From the NCBI GenBank assembly GCA_018343915.1, contig JABRWF010000005.1, forward strand, positions 3,817,001 to 3,881,000: a stretch of 64,000 bases of DNA, given 5' to 3'. Position 1 is the stretch's first letter; each line of letters begins with the position of its first letter. Origin of the DNA: Agroathelia rolfsii (lineage: Eukaryota; Basidiomycota; Agaricomycetes; Amylocorticiales; Amylocorticiaceae). Below, in pieces: positions 44,861 through 56,628 of this stretch. A program made the position numbers and the translations under genes. Under the pieces are notes generated by a model, which was not told where the DNA came from, searched no databases, and saw nothing but the letters and a program-made list of their open reading frames with translations.

Positions 44861-46034
44861 CACTCATGGAGCTGGAAAGATGAAAATTCAGATTTGGAAT
44901 CTACCAACGACTACTATGTGTTTTTACGAGGAGCTCATGAATTTGAAGAGAAACATAGTCAATGACGTATTCGTGTACGTATAACATCATGTATCCTCCA
45001 ATACCTTGAGAAAAAAAAAATCAATATACAGATATTCAATAGTTTGATGGTGATGACGGCGTTGACCCCGAGGGCAACATTATTCTCTCACGTTCTCCGA
45101 TCCCTACCTGAATGACACAACTTTGAGTCATCGTCGTTGACGAGAAGCATCAAGATTGAGGTGTAGTGTCAGCTGTAGCCGACGATCGGTGTAACAGAAA
45201 CATCGACATCCATGTAGCCGTTCAAATCTTCCGAGTTTTAGTTTTATCAATCTTGTCGATGAATCTTATCGTGTTAGTTTGTAGATTCCTCTCAGCTATA
45301 TGTTTGTAGTGCATGACGTGCTACGAGGGCGATACTCAGCATCATCTACAGTATCGGGCAAGCAGTTCTTGGACCCTAAGGACCGGAAGGATGTGCCCAT
45401 CACTTGTGGTGGCAAATTCACAAGATGGCAAGTTGACGACGTGATTGATGTTCGATCTTGGCGTCGTTGAAAATCCTTCTCTTCCCTTCCCTTCTCCGCT
45501 CTCCCTTCGTCATTCTTCTATCGTCTCCGAGTCCCCGCTTCTCCACATCATGTCTGTATTGTCTCTTTGGCGCTGACCTTGGACACAGTTAATGTAGCAT
45601 ACAAGATATATGCCGACGCCCACACCCATAGTAGAAGTATCTCATGGTCTCGCAACCTGTTTTTCTTCTCTCTCACACAAACCAAGTCAGCCATGATGCT
45701 GCGGTGGAGAAAGAAAAGCAAGATTGACAGGCTGTGACGTTGATTCTTCGTCTTTTTCGCAGGGATTTCCTCTTCCGGGTGTGCTTCCTTTCTTTTTCTT
45801 TCTTTTCGTCAGCCGCCACACCTCGGTCGCAGCACGTATAAAGACTGCTCTCCTTGCGTTCGTCGTCTCCCTACCTTTCTGACCACATCCTCCACCATCG
45901 CCTGGCGCGAAACTCATTTCAATCAATTATCTCAAAAAGATTAAAAAAGCCACAGCTCCATTATCAACAACTCCTATCTTCTGCGACAGGCACGCTTTTC
46001 ATCTGCTACTTGTCTCTGCTCTTCAACAACAATC
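44861..46034. other. Intergenic region
   Basis: About 1.2 kb. It contains a pyrimidine-rich stretch at about 45477-45545 and a TATAAAG at 45838-45844, about 195 bp before the His-rich gene. No gene was seen. Confidence 0.45.
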
Positions 46035-48549
46035 ATGGTTGCCCTCACCGCTCACTTTGCTGCGCTTGCTGCTCTCTATGCCGTTGCCGCTCCTGTTGCT
46101 CCTGTTGACGCTGCTGTCATCTCGATGCTCCGCGATCAGCTCACTGTCCTCGAAGCTTCTGTATCTCTGACGACGCCAAGCAATTCCTCGTCTTTCCATC
46201 ACCAGAACTCTTCTTCTCATGCTGACCTAGGCTCGCATACCCGCGGCAATGCCACCTATCCTCATGAGCACACCAAAACCAAGCCCACTTACTTATACGC
46301 CGCTCGCTCTCATGAGTCTTCCAGCTCTTCCTCAAGCAAGAATCGCGTCGACAAGCCTATGCTCCACCTACCTAGTCGTGTTTCGAAGCCCTCTGAGGTG
46401 ACGCCGCCAATCTTGCTTCCGCTTCCCCAGAGTGAGCACGAAAGGGTTAAAAACGGCTCTATTCATGATTCCGGCACTCGCGACCATTCCTCGTCTCCGA
46501 ATTCCAAGTCTCGTCATGGCTCATCCAAGAGCCATTCGTCTTCCAAAGGCGATAGTCACTCCAAGGGCAATAATCATCACGGTGATAAATCCCATGTAAG
46601 TGTTAGCTCCTTTCCCCTTGTATTCTTCGCTGAACTCTACTTTAGGATCGCCGTGACAAGGTTTATCATTTCGGCGATGGTGATTCCCTTGTGATTGGTC
46701 AGACTCCTGGCGGGAATAAGGTTATCCTTAACGGCAGCGACGACATTATTCACGTCGGTATAGCCATACGCTCTCCTCATTCTCACGACCACGGCTACTG
46801 GCGTGGACACGATAAAGTCGTTGTCAACGGTGATCATGACCATGTCAGAGTGTCACGCGATCCTCATCACCATTGGGATCACCACGATAAAGTGATTGTG
46901 AACGGAGATCATGACCATGTTCGAGTATCGCGTGAGCCTCATCATCATAACCATCATCATTGGGATGGCCATGACAAGGTGGTTGTGAACGGAGATCACG
47001 ACCATGTCAGAGTGTCGCGCGAGCCTCACCATCACCACCACCACTGGAATAATGATAAAGTCATCGTCAACGGTGACCATGATCATGTCAAGGTGCCTCG
47101 AAATCCTCGCCATTATCATCATCACCACGACCGCGATGCCGACCACGTTCGTGCTTTGCGGTTCATAGGTCGCTACGCAGTGAAAAACCGCTCGTCGTCG
47201 AACCTGTATGTAACCCATGGCGAAAGTTACGCACGCCCTCAAAAGCGTCAAAGTCGACAGGGTACGCCAGGTATCGTTGACCTTCAGGTATATTGCCAGT
47301 TTCCCCCTCTCCCCTTAATTCATTCGGCTCTAACACTCGTCGGGTTTAGACTGTAGATGACTCATCCCCTGGATCTGTCGTCGCTTCGCTCATCCTTGCG
47401 ACGGCGACCAACTCGACCGATAACTCGACACATTACGTCCTGGATGCCTCTCAGACTAATAGCACGCAGATGCTGTTGGTTCCGCTGCCAAACAGTTCTT
47501 CTTCCAGCAGCACGTCCGGAGACTCATCTACATCTTCTGACGGTAATTCGTCGATGATACCGGTTACCCTACAGATGAATCTCTTCGAGCCTCAACAGGC
47601 AATGACTGTGCCTTACTGTGCGACTTTTGGCCCCGACCCCAACAAGCCAGAGCCTATCTCGATGGAGTCTTGTGGATCCCCGGATCCTGGGAAGAGTCAG
47701 CGTTTTGCGTACGAGCCTGACACAAACGTTTTAGAGCCTATGTTCTTCGACATTCAGCCAGCCGACAATAGCACTGCATCTGATACTCCTGCGTCTAACT
47801 CGTCGCCGTCAGCATCCAAAAGGGATGCGCACAAGAGACAGCAACCATCGCAACCTAGTGGACAAGGCCAAAAGGTTCAGCTCGTATTTGTTCCCAATGA
47901 AGCAAGCACCGATGGTCCCGCTCCTTCTGACGACTATGCTAATCCCTCTACGACTCACAACGATGCTGGCTCTAGTGACGTGAGCGATGACCCTACCAGT
48001 GATTCTGACGATAGCGACAGCGATGATGACGATGGCACTTCTGACACTGACTCCGATGACGGCGAGAATGATTCTAACGGATCTTCTACTTCGACAAGTA
48101 GCTCCGGCCCTACAGGCTCCAGCAATACAAGCTCCAGTGCTTCAAGCTCCAGCCCCTTGAGCTCGACCGTCGTAAACTCAATCGCTACAAGTTTGGTAGC
48201 TGTAAGTTCGATCACGGTGTCTTCAAGCGCGACAACTCCGACCCCTACATCTACTTCGGCATCTGGACAGAACATGGTCAATGCTGTTCAGCCACCTGCT
48301 AATACGCCTATTTTCATCACCGGTATGATTCCTCCAACATCGGCGTCTTCTTCCACCGCATCCACTACCCCATCGTCTTCCTCGCCTGCGTCCGCCGCCT
48401 TAGGTGTGATAATCGAGGACATGACCCCGACCGGATCACAGGAAACATCTAGTCCCGTCAATGCTTCGGCCGTTGCGGCTAGTTTGGCAGCTCAACCGGA
48501 CATCAACAACGTCTCTGGCATGTCCAGGCGCTTCAAGCAGGAGAAGTGA
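46035..48549 (+). CDS. Secreted histidine-rich tandem-repeat protein
   Basis: Three exons (46035-46595, 46646-47287, 47350-48549) give 800 aa. A signal peptide (about residues 1-26, MVALTAHFAALAALYAVAAP) is followed by a Ser/His/Lys-rich low-complexity part. Four tandem repeats of 25-29 residues start at about residue 242. Each reads (H/N)DKV(V/I)VNGDHDHV(R/K)V(S/P)R, then a Pro and a run of 3-6 His ending in Trp in most units. A degenerate first unit (NKVILNGSDDIIHV) precedes them. The C-terminal third is Ser/Thr-rich with N-glycosylation sequons and an Asp/Ser acidic stretch (about residues 640-690). His clusters predict binding of Zn, Ni or Cu, but nothing proves it. I recognise no named family. 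The reading frame is clean throughout. Confidence 0.83.
46808..47127 (+). repeat. Coding tandem repeats of the His-rich protein
   Basis: Units start at 46808, 46883, 46970 and 47051 (75, 87 and 81 nt apart). Length differences are whole codons in the His run, so the frame is preserved. Expansion is concentrated in CAT/CAC codons. Confidence 0.9.
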
Positions 48550-48836
48550 TGAAGGAATTTCCGTTCTATTTCGGATGTACGTAGATATGCAATTATGTGA
48601 ACGATGTTTGTTTTCCTGTATTGTTGTCTCTCTGGTAGTTACTTTGTAGCGTAGATCCTTTTTTTTCATGTATTGTAGTATGTAGTCAATCAATGAAAGG
48701 TCACACAGCTGCTATATTTTTTATTTTGTTTTGTTGTGTTGCTGAGTTGTTACCGAGTGGAATGAATCTACGCGTGCTTGAAGCATTTGTCCCTTCAGCT
48801 TCAGCCACAGATTGAACCTGCATCACTACTTTTATC

Positions 48837-49960
48837 ATGTCTACTATTGTCAATGTATGGGTGTCGTCTCCAGATACCCACTCTGAGCGCCGCTTTGATC
48901 TTCATACAACGATCGGACAACTCAAGGCACGCGATTAAATTATCCACAAGTCTGTCTGTTGTCTGATTGCGCCCAACAAAACATCTTTTTGATGCCTTAC
49001 CCCTTCCTACCACTGAAATCGCAATCCCAACATAACGCATGATCAAAACAAAAGGCCAGACTCGAGCTCATCACGGGTATTCCTGTCTCCAGTCAGTCTC
49101 TGACTCTGCACGACTCGGTAGATGACAAAAATGGTCCTGGTGTGTCGCTGAATGAGGACGATGAGCGAATGTTGGGCGCGTATGGGATAAGAGATTGGAT
49201 GTTGATCAAGGTGAGTCATCTATGTCTTATTGGTCTTTAGCATGAATAGCAGGTATTCATTCTGTAAATGCGCGTGTTAGGTGGCCGACACGAACCCTGG
49301 TGCATCGTTCACGGGCCAGCTGACGGACGTGAGCCAGGTGCAGAAGTTTGAGATATCAGATGCCGAGTATGCTCGAAGGCCGGGTGTGTGCTGTATTCCT
49401 TGCTTCACTCGTTATCTTCTTATCCTTCTGCACTGTTCATGACTCAACTTTCGATCTCTAACATCTCACATCTCGCGCGTACGCCATCTAACATCATTTT
49501 TTTCGCCATTCATGACAGACACTGTTCTGGCGTATAAGCAACAAAACAAAGTCGGCCGTTTCGCCGATGCATCGACACAGCCGGTCCACGCGGCACCGAC
49601 AACGGCGCCGACCATACCCATCGGGGCGCGGTGTGAAGTCGACAGCGACGAGCCCGGGCTGCACAAACGCGGCACGGTCCGTTTCGTCGGCCTGACGAAG
49701 TTTGCGGCCGGGGTCTGGGTTGGGATCGAGTATGATGAGCCGATGGGGAAGAACGATGGATCGTGAGTCTCACCATCCCCATCTCTTCGGCTTCGTTTAT
49801 TTTCTGACGTGGGCGGACCCGTCTCTTCATTTTCTTACAGAGTCAAAGGGGAGAGATACTTTGAATGCAGTATGAATTATGGTGTCTTTGTCCGGCCGGA
49901 AAAGGTTAAAGTGGGAGATTATCCGGTTTTGGATATTGACTTTGATGACGAAGAGATGTA

Positions 49961-49961
<1 letters not shown>
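48837..49961 (+). CDS. Tubulin-folding cofactor B (Alf1/TBCB)
   Basis: It helps fold and recycle alpha-tubulin together with cofactors A, C, D and E in the cytosol. Five exons (48837-48926, 49055-49210, 49281-49383, 49519-49762, 49841-49961) give 237 aa. The N-terminal ubiquitin-like domain spans about residues 1-85 ([20 protein letters not shown], then [18 protein letters not shown]). The CAP-Gly domain lies at about 150-220 ([44 protein letters not shown]). The protein ends DIDFDDEEM; a C-terminal EEM-like acidic end is characteristic of TBCB. Intron 1 has a GC donor (AAG|GCACGC, 48927-49054). The joined reading frame and domain fit require it. Confidence 0.92.

Positions 49962-49963
<2 letters not shown>

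Positions 49964-50034
<71 letters not shown>
49964..50034 (+). repeat. (CT)n microsatellite, about 29 units, then (CTTT)n
   Basis: It begins three bases after the TBCB stop codon. A perfect CT dinucleotide tract of about 58 bp grades into CTTT units. Confidence 0.97.
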
Positions 50035-50035
<1 letters not shown>

Positions 50036-50923
50036 ATTTGCTCTTTTGTAAAATATTATTCTTGTGAGCTAGTAAGAGGCATGATATCGACTCTTATGAT
50101 TGGTCTCGTGCATGCGATGGCAGGTATGCCTACTACAAATACATAATTTGGGTGCCAGCAACACGGGCAGCCACACGAAAGATCAAAACAAGCAGTGACA
50201 TAAACATCTTTTCGAAAAGATGGCTATCTGGAATGAGGCGTCTAATATTCTTGTAGAAACAATAATATGCTACATAGATACTGATGCATGTAAATGTATG
50301 TCTGATCGGGAACACTGAGAGGGACGGTGAACTGCCTGTACTGATTTTCTGTCCACAAGATTGGACTTTTTGACTTAATATTCTATTTACTTTCACAAAA
50401 ATTGGGTTTTGATCTTAAAGTAACTGATGACAATTAGGAATATGATATTCATCAGAGGCAAATAGAGTGTTTGAACTCGAGATACAAATATCCGTTCAAT
50501 TTGAATTTTTGAAGACTTTAAATTTTGTATTCAGCTGCACTGACAGTCTGAGTGTGATACGATATCGTAATTTCCCAATCAAACAAAAAAGTCTCCGCCC
50601 AAAGCAACAGTGATGCTCTAAGGAATAAAAAACCAGCTCATGATAGTACTTAGTATCGAGCTTAAAAGATAGCAAAGTCAATAGCTGGTGAGAAGAACCA
50701 CCTACAGACGTCCAAATACTTGGCGCCGCTTACCCAACTGCCTTAACTTACATACAAGTACAATAAGATTGCCCTATTGATAGGCGTAATTTGCATGGGG
50801 TTTTGGAATAGGGACTAAGAAAAAAACTCGACAGAAGCGCAATGTCGGGATTCCTTGTAGAATACACTTTTTTTAATCACATATTACCGTAATAAAACTT
50901 CAGGAAGCAATAAGTACCTATTC
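50035..50923. other. Intergenic region
   Basis: About 890 bp between TBCB and the UBX gene (convergent). It is AT-rich; nothing was recognised. Confidence 0.5.
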
Positions 50924-52369
50924 TCATTGATGTATTAGCTTTGAAACAATGAGAAGAGAAAGGAAGCTTACGGCAGATGGTGTTAGACCGAGATCGCGCA
51001 AAGATCTAGAGAAGTCTGAGGGAGAGAAGGTTTTTCTGCAGAGATATGTTGGTATCGTGTAGATTTGGGGCACAGTGGACTAGAAAGTAGCGTACCGAGG
51101 GAACTGCTGAGTAAATGTGATGGCATCTGCTACAATATTTGGTACTTGTGTTCCAACAAACTGCGCAACTTCCGCCAACGCTGCAAATTAAATCGTAGTT
51201 CCTTTGAGCATCTGAGTTATGTGCATGTATGGAACATGAAAAACACACTAGCTTCACTGGGCAAGGTAGTTATCAGAGGCTGTCCGCCTGAAGCTAGACG
51301 AATCTGAAGACGTGTTTCTTTGTAGTCCTTTCCAGCGACACCAGATGTGGCTGCGGCTTTGGGAGCAGGGACGGTAGCTTCGGAACCAGCATCCACGGAT
51401 CTACCCTCACGAAGGGCCTTTTCACGAGCGGCTTTCTCTGCCCTTTCACGTTTGTCAGCTTCAATTTGTGCCTTGACAGCCGCCTTGGCCTTCTCATCAT
51501 CAATCTTTTCTGGTAATACATTTTTCGAAAAATCACGAGTCAATTCTTTGAAAAATCAAAGACCGAGGTAAGACAAAACCTTGACGCTTCTTCTCTGCAT
51601 CTTTAATGGCTTGCTTCGCTTTCAAATCTTCTTTGATAACATTCATATCCTTCGTAGTTTTGCGTCGAATGGCCTCGTTGGCACGTGCCTCCTTAGCATC
51701 CTCTTCCGCCTTGCGCGCACGTTTCTCAGCCATCTTTGCTCGTAGCTCTTCGAGCTTTTGCTTCTTCTCTTCTTCTGTTAAAGGCTTGATCTAATAATGG
51801 AACGGTGAGATTAGACTTATGGAGGTTATGTAGTTGAAAAATACACACCTCTTCTGTGGACTCTTCAAACTGGTCATGGCCGCTCTTCTCCGCGTGAAAT
51901 TCTGCTAAGGCGGTATTTCTGAAGACTTTGCCGCATTGCGAGCATTTGATGCTCTAGAAATGATTGGTCATTATATACTGACTTGCTTTGCAAGATATTC
52001 ATTCAATCAACCTTAGCTTCCAGATCTTGACCAGCGTCACTGACGGCAATTCTACTCGCTTCAGCGTCTTCATCATCCTCATCCATGGGCTGTCCAGCTT
52101 CTCCGGAGGGTGCTGGATCAGATCCAGCTTCCGGAACAGGCTGATCTTGATGCTCAAGGATGTGATCCATGGCCGGCTGTAGCCCTCTGTTATTCGTTGC
52201 GCGCAGTGCCCCTGTGTTTATCAAGACAGTCGTCATCAACGATCGTGTGCGCATGCATGATGACAGTCATTCATCTCGAGCAAGATTTATATTGAAGCAG
52301 AGAGATCATACAGTCTATTCTTGCTGATTCAAAACCCATACCAAGAAGGGTCTCTTTGTCTCCAGGCAT
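50924..52369 (-). CDS. UBA/C2H2/UBX-domain protein (UBXN1/SAKS1-like)
   Basis: A probable CDC48/p97 adaptor that binds ubiquitin through its UBA and CDC48 through its UBX domain. Exons 52369-52312, 52211-52012, 51953-51849, 51790-51580, 51509-51249, 51180-51096 and 51035-50924 give 343 aa. The N-terminal UBA is MGFESARIDWALRATNNRG. A C-X2-C-X12-H-X5-H zinc finger spans about residues 90-115 (CSQCGKVFRNTALAEFH). A long Lys/Glu/Arg-rich helix follows, then UBX (ETRLQIRLASGGQPL, LAEVAQFVGTQ, TFTQQFPRKTFSPSD, LGLTPSAV). I read through a possible 33-nt intron near the end because that keeps LTPSAV intact. The layout UBA-zinc finger-coiled coil-UBX matches fungal UBXN1-type proteins. Confidence 0.9.
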
Positions 52370-53468
52370 CTTGTTATTTGCTGAAGGCGGTACTTAATAA
52401 GATAGTCACGCAAGAGGTTTCCGAGTCCACTTCGTCGGACCAACTACCTACCAATTGTTATATATGGTAATTGCTTCCGTTTATACCTCCCAAAATAGTA
52501 TTTACTTCCGCAAGCACATCACATGACATTCTAATGCAATAGTCATGTGGCCTAAGGAGATAAGTATTATTTGATAACACAAACATAGGACTCAAATATC
52601 CAGATGTAGCCTATCACGGAAGATATAAAGACTCTGGTGCTGCAGATACATAATAGGCTAATTTTTCACATGGATTTTTATTTCTGTACAGAAATGACGG
52701 AAATCAATGAAGTTAGGGGTGGAATTTTTTTTTATGCATGCCACCGTACAGACAAAAAAAAAAGTCGGATCGACTTGGGCCGTTGAAATTCAGACTCAGG
52801 CCAGAATTCAAGCTCAGACTCCTTACGAGCGCAATAGCGCAAGGTTTCATGTATATTCGTGAAAACATCAGGCAAGCCAGTGGGTATGGATTATTTTCTT
52901 GATCTGTTGGCCCAGACTAACTGGGCCCTCGAGCTCGGAATCAAGTTGTGCAACACTCTTAGCTTGAAGAACCTCTGGCACTCCGAGTCAAGCTCAAGGC
53001 TTACAGACCATCTGATGATCCAGCAAGCTTGCAGTTGTCTGGTTAAACTCGTAACTGAAGGGCCTTTAGCTTGAGATGATTAATAATGTAGATTAAGGGT
53101 GATGTATAAATGCTTGTCTGCTAGCTCAAGGCAGTGCTGTCTGGGTAACAACTGCTACTACCCACGCATATAACCATGATCAACTATTGGTAGGAAGGTT
53201 ACATGATTCTCAATGTAATGAAGATTATAATACTTACGAAGCCGATAATCCTCATGTCAAGGCACTTTACAGCAGACATGCTGTTATTCATTTTAACCGT
53301 GGTTGTTTACATGATATGTGTCTATGAAATCATTACAACTTGTTGTATTGCCAGATTCACTTTCTACAAAGGGCTTCGTTCAAACGACTTCTTTCAAACT
53401 GCAAAGCTCGTTCCTGCGTAAGGATTTCTGCTGGACTACTTCAGGTATCATACAACCGGATCTCACCT
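52370..53468. other. Intergenic region
   Basis: About 1.1 kb. It includes T9 and A9-A11 runs at about 52728 and 52755. Open frames of about 70 codons were seen without family resemblance. No gene is called. Confidence 0.45.
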
Positions 53469-53679
53469 TCATTGTAATGGATAATCAAAGAGTATGCCAA
53501 CAGTGATTGGGATGCGAGCTTCTTCCGCGTCTTCCCTCTAACATAGTTTATAACGACTCATTATTATCTTACTATATAAATCCAAACGGAAAACTCACCG
53601 CTAGTGGTAGGGACGTTGGCTGGGGTCTGGCTATGGTGCTGGCGAAAAGGCCAAACAGGACTGCCATGTAAAGCTTCAT
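53469..53679 (-). CDS. Secreted micro-peptide precursor, MKLY type (copy 1)
   Basis: Two exons (53679-53599, 53537-53469; intron GTGAGT...TTAG, 61 nt) give only 49 aa. The N-terminus MKLYMAVLFGLFASTIA is a signal peptide, followed by RPQP and a short mature part ending in FDYPLQ. A TATA box (TATAAAAA) lies about 75 bp upstream. The paralogue at 55120 shares MKLY, LFGL(F/L)AS, PQP, the phase-0 intron at the same place and a RE(D/E)xE start of exon 2. That shared structure is what makes this tiny frame credible as a gene. No cysteines are present, so it is not a disulfide-type effector. Function unknown; see the RiPP-like hypothesis. Confidence 0.68.
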
Positions 53680-53750
53680 GTTGTTTGTCTTGGTTGTATC
53701 GGATTGAGGATTGAGGATTGTTGACAGCCTTCCCCCCAAAGTCTGAGATG

Positions 53751-53759
53751 GTTTTTATA
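53751..53759 (-). promoter_or_regulatory. TATA box of micro-peptide copy 1
   Basis: TATAAAAAC on the minus strand, about 75 bp upstream of the ATG at 53679. Confidence 0.55.
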
Positions 53760-55119
53760 GATTTTCAAGCTTAAAGAATCCTTGTTGTCTCTCGAGACAC
53801 CGATTGTGATTTTTTGATACACAGGAACGAGGGCTTATCAGGCATACAGCGATTTGCTCCGATATCATGAAAGGCTTGCGGACTTTATGGATGTCATAGT
53901 CCGTCATTCATCTTTCATGGACAGGTTTGGAGGTGGTCTTGTTTTCCAAGAACTTGAATGTGGATGATCCGAGTTACGCGTCCCTGTTTACTTAATTACC
54001 AAATACACCTTACGATCACATCTCAGGTGCAATCACTGATGGCATCGGTATAGGCCCAAGGGTAATGGTGTATGTTTTGACCTCGAAAACCTGAGTTGCC
54101 ACCTTGTATGTGCTTCAATTATTTTTATTGATTATTTTATTGATTATGGAGATAACAATTTGCAGCGCCGTGGATGCGACAGCCATCCAGGAAACCCCGG
54201 TTCTGGATACCTGCTAGCGCTGGAGCAACATCTACCAGGGCCCTTCTAGAGTGGCCATTTATGCTCGCGCCAGTGGTTCTTGCCTCCTATGTGCCTAAAT
54301 CCAGCTTGAAAAGACAAGCTTGCGTGATACGCAAAAAGCCTTGATGCACTCAGGTATCAAACGGTATAGCATTGCATACTGTTGTCTTTCTGCTTATAAC
54401 TTCCCGTCTTTTTCAGGTGCTCCAGAATATTACATCAATCATGGCTACAACTATTTCATTTGACCTTACAGGCCACCTAAGTTTAGGAACAAATCAACTC
54501 ATGTCTGGAACTTGGCTTATCGAAGTTTTGTTAGTATTCAAATAGCTGAGGTGCCCAAAATCGTTTGCTTTTGCAATCACGATCGCTTTATCCTTGAAAA
54601 AGCTAGCTTAAGGGTCAGAACTACAAATTATGGCAATCACAAGATATCAGTGCAGTGATCCATATCTATGGGTAAGTTGTTCAAGTTTCACCATCGCACT
54701 CATGTATCTGTATAGTTTGCATGTTTGCATCTGAATACTACTACAAGCCACGGCACCTAGGCCTTGTGCCCTCTACAAATGCGAGTTTGGTGTATTTTTT
54801 TGCTCGTCAATCAAATGGACAGGTTCAAAAATCGCCAACATTATCTTGACTCGTTGCCAGATTAATCCAGTATCGCTATAATTCCTCGGATTTCATTCCG
54901 TCGCTCTTGTCCTATTATGTGCTTATGGTTTAGTACAGGCAGACTCCTAAATGCAATTCGCAGGTATTCAATAAAAGAACGATTACAAATTTGCGAGTTA
55001 CTTTGTGTTTATAAAAAAATGCATTCTAATAATCTTCCATATTCTAGGCTTTGCAGATACTTCAACTGGTCACAATGATCAAAAATCAGATGAATTCTAC
55101 ATTGCCCCACTACAAGCCT
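53760..55119. other. Intergenic region between the micro-peptide genes
   Basis: About 1.36 kb without a recognisable gene or repeat. Confidence 0.45.
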
Positions 55120-55323
55120 TTACCTTTTGTATCCAAATAGTACATACCAATCCTCTTCGTTGACCTCCGTCTCCTCCCTCTGTTTGAAATGTAAGTTAAA
55201 TCTGCTATATACTCTCTTATGGCCTCGAAGGAGTCCAGGACTCACGCGTTGAGCTGATCCAGGTTGAGGGAGCGCCATGGCACTAGCCAAAAGCCCAAAA
55301 AGAATTGTCACATAGAGCTTCAT
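55120..55323 (-). CDS. Secreted micro-peptide precursor, MKLY type (copy 2)
   Basis: Two exons (55323-55246, 55179-55120; 66-nt intron, GTGAGT donor, CAG acceptor) give 45 aa. The signal peptide MKLYVTILFGLLASAMA is followed by LPQPGSAQ. Splicing creates a dibasic RR at the exon junction, and the protein ends in KR. Both are Kex2-type protease sites, framing a 16-residue acidic/aromatic segment (EETEVNEEDWYVLFGY). That is how many fungal RiPP and pheromone precursors are arranged, though only one core is present. There is no C-terminal CaaX, which argues against a mating pheromone. A TATA box (TATATAAG at 55425-55432) lies about 100 bp upstream. Paralogue of the gene at 53469. Confidence 0.7.
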   Translation of the reverse strand: MKLYVTILFGLLASAMALPQPGSAQRVSPGLLRGHKRVYSRFNLHFKQREETEVNEEDWYVLFGYKR

Positions 55324-55424
55324 CGTTCCGATGGATATGAGTGAATAAAGATATGCGGTATGTGAGTGCGAATCAACCAAGCAACGGCTTAGGAGCCGGT
55401 GTCTCCCTTCAGATGAACGACCTG

Positions 55425-55432
55425 CTTATATA
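55425..55432 (-). promoter_or_regulatory. TATA box of micro-peptide copy 2
   Basis: TATATAAG on the minus strand, about 100 bp upstream of the ATG at 55323. Confidence 0.55.
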
Positions 55433-56628
55433 GTATAGGTTCAATGAATATTATTTAATTTCACTGTTTCCACATAGCCGGTTAGCTTTGTAAGTGGACT
55501 TGTGGATGACCGGGATGAATATCCTCGAGAGGTATATCATTGATAGCATATGCTCATTTTGCTGATATGACGAACTGGGATCCCATGACCTGTCTATTGT
55601 AGATCATGCCATGTGTAATACCAGTCTTCAGTTGTGTGGGCATTCTAAGACATGGCCGCCCAAACCTAAACCGCCTGATATGAGCAACAGCCGCTGAAAG
55701 AAGCACTGAGTACTGGCACCGAGATATCAGGATATCAGGACAATGTGCTTGATTTGGTATTTAACTCAGTAATAATGATTAGCTCAAAGGAATGATGGAA
55801 TGATCTGGTGGCTGCTCAGGGGCATCATATATCATCTGTGCAAAAAAGAGGCCGCCTTAGCATCTTATAACTTATGTAAGTTACAACTTCAAGTTTTGTG
55901 GTATCAGCGCTCTTAGTCTGGGGCTTGAAGAAAAAAAGCGATTTTTATCTGTATATCAATTTCATTCCCTGAACCAGACTGGGTCTCTATCTTTATCAAA
56001 GGCCACTATGTGTCGGCAGGCGTGGGTCAATACTAGTAACCTAAAGGTCGAAAATATCTCCCACAAGCCAGCCATTTATCTATATTATTGCGGTTCTACA
56101 ATGGCCTTCATGCGTCCGAGGGCGTTCGGGCGGTTTGAGACAAATCAAAATCCCTTCCTTTCAGGTTAGGCATGTGATTATGCCAGTGACGTGATGGACC
56201 TGACCAACCTTATCTGCATTGGAACTGCGAGTATCGCTGGTTATCATGAAATGAGAGGGGTATGAATGAGTTTCCCCTATCAGTATTGTGATCACGAGGC
56301 TCCATTGAAATTTCACTCCCACGATATGTTCCGACTGAACTGGGGTAGCATGCCCAGCACTCTATGGAGAAAGATACGATAGTACCTAGTAACTTCATGA
56401 TACAACTTATCCCCTACTAATAGCCTATATTTGGCAGATATGTGTCACTACTGGCTGCGGTCCTGGGTTCCCCTTATCGCCGGTAATATACTATCATTTT
56501 ACTCAGCCGTCCGTATGTACACATTCCCGGATATGATGAACTCATGGTTCAATTGACGATTGATACTTGTGCTTTTCTACCTAACGTACAGTGGTGCCAT
56601 AGGTTTGCTCTGATACTACCTGCGATAC
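55433..56628. other. Intergenic region
   Basis: About 1.2 kb, including the promoter of the first UstYa-like gene. An open frame starting MKLLG at 56210-56398 (minus) was noted but lacks a signal peptide or paralogue. Nothing further. Confidence 0.45.

Noticed and set aside
46853..47251. Long minus-strand frame opposite the His-rich repeats
   Set aside because: It is the antisense shadow of the CAT/CAC repeats, read as Met/Val codons.
47955..48281. Minus-strand Val/Glu/Leu-rich frame
   Set aside because: Antisense of the Ser/Asp low-complexity tail of the His-rich protein.
50939..50971. Possible 33-nt terminal intron in the UBX gene
   Set aside because: Too short for this genome's introns, and reading through preserves the conserved LTPSAV end.
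56210..56398. Candidate third micro-peptide (MKLLG start) on the minus strand
   Set aside because: No convincing signal peptide cleavage region, no matching intron and no similarity beyond the first residues.
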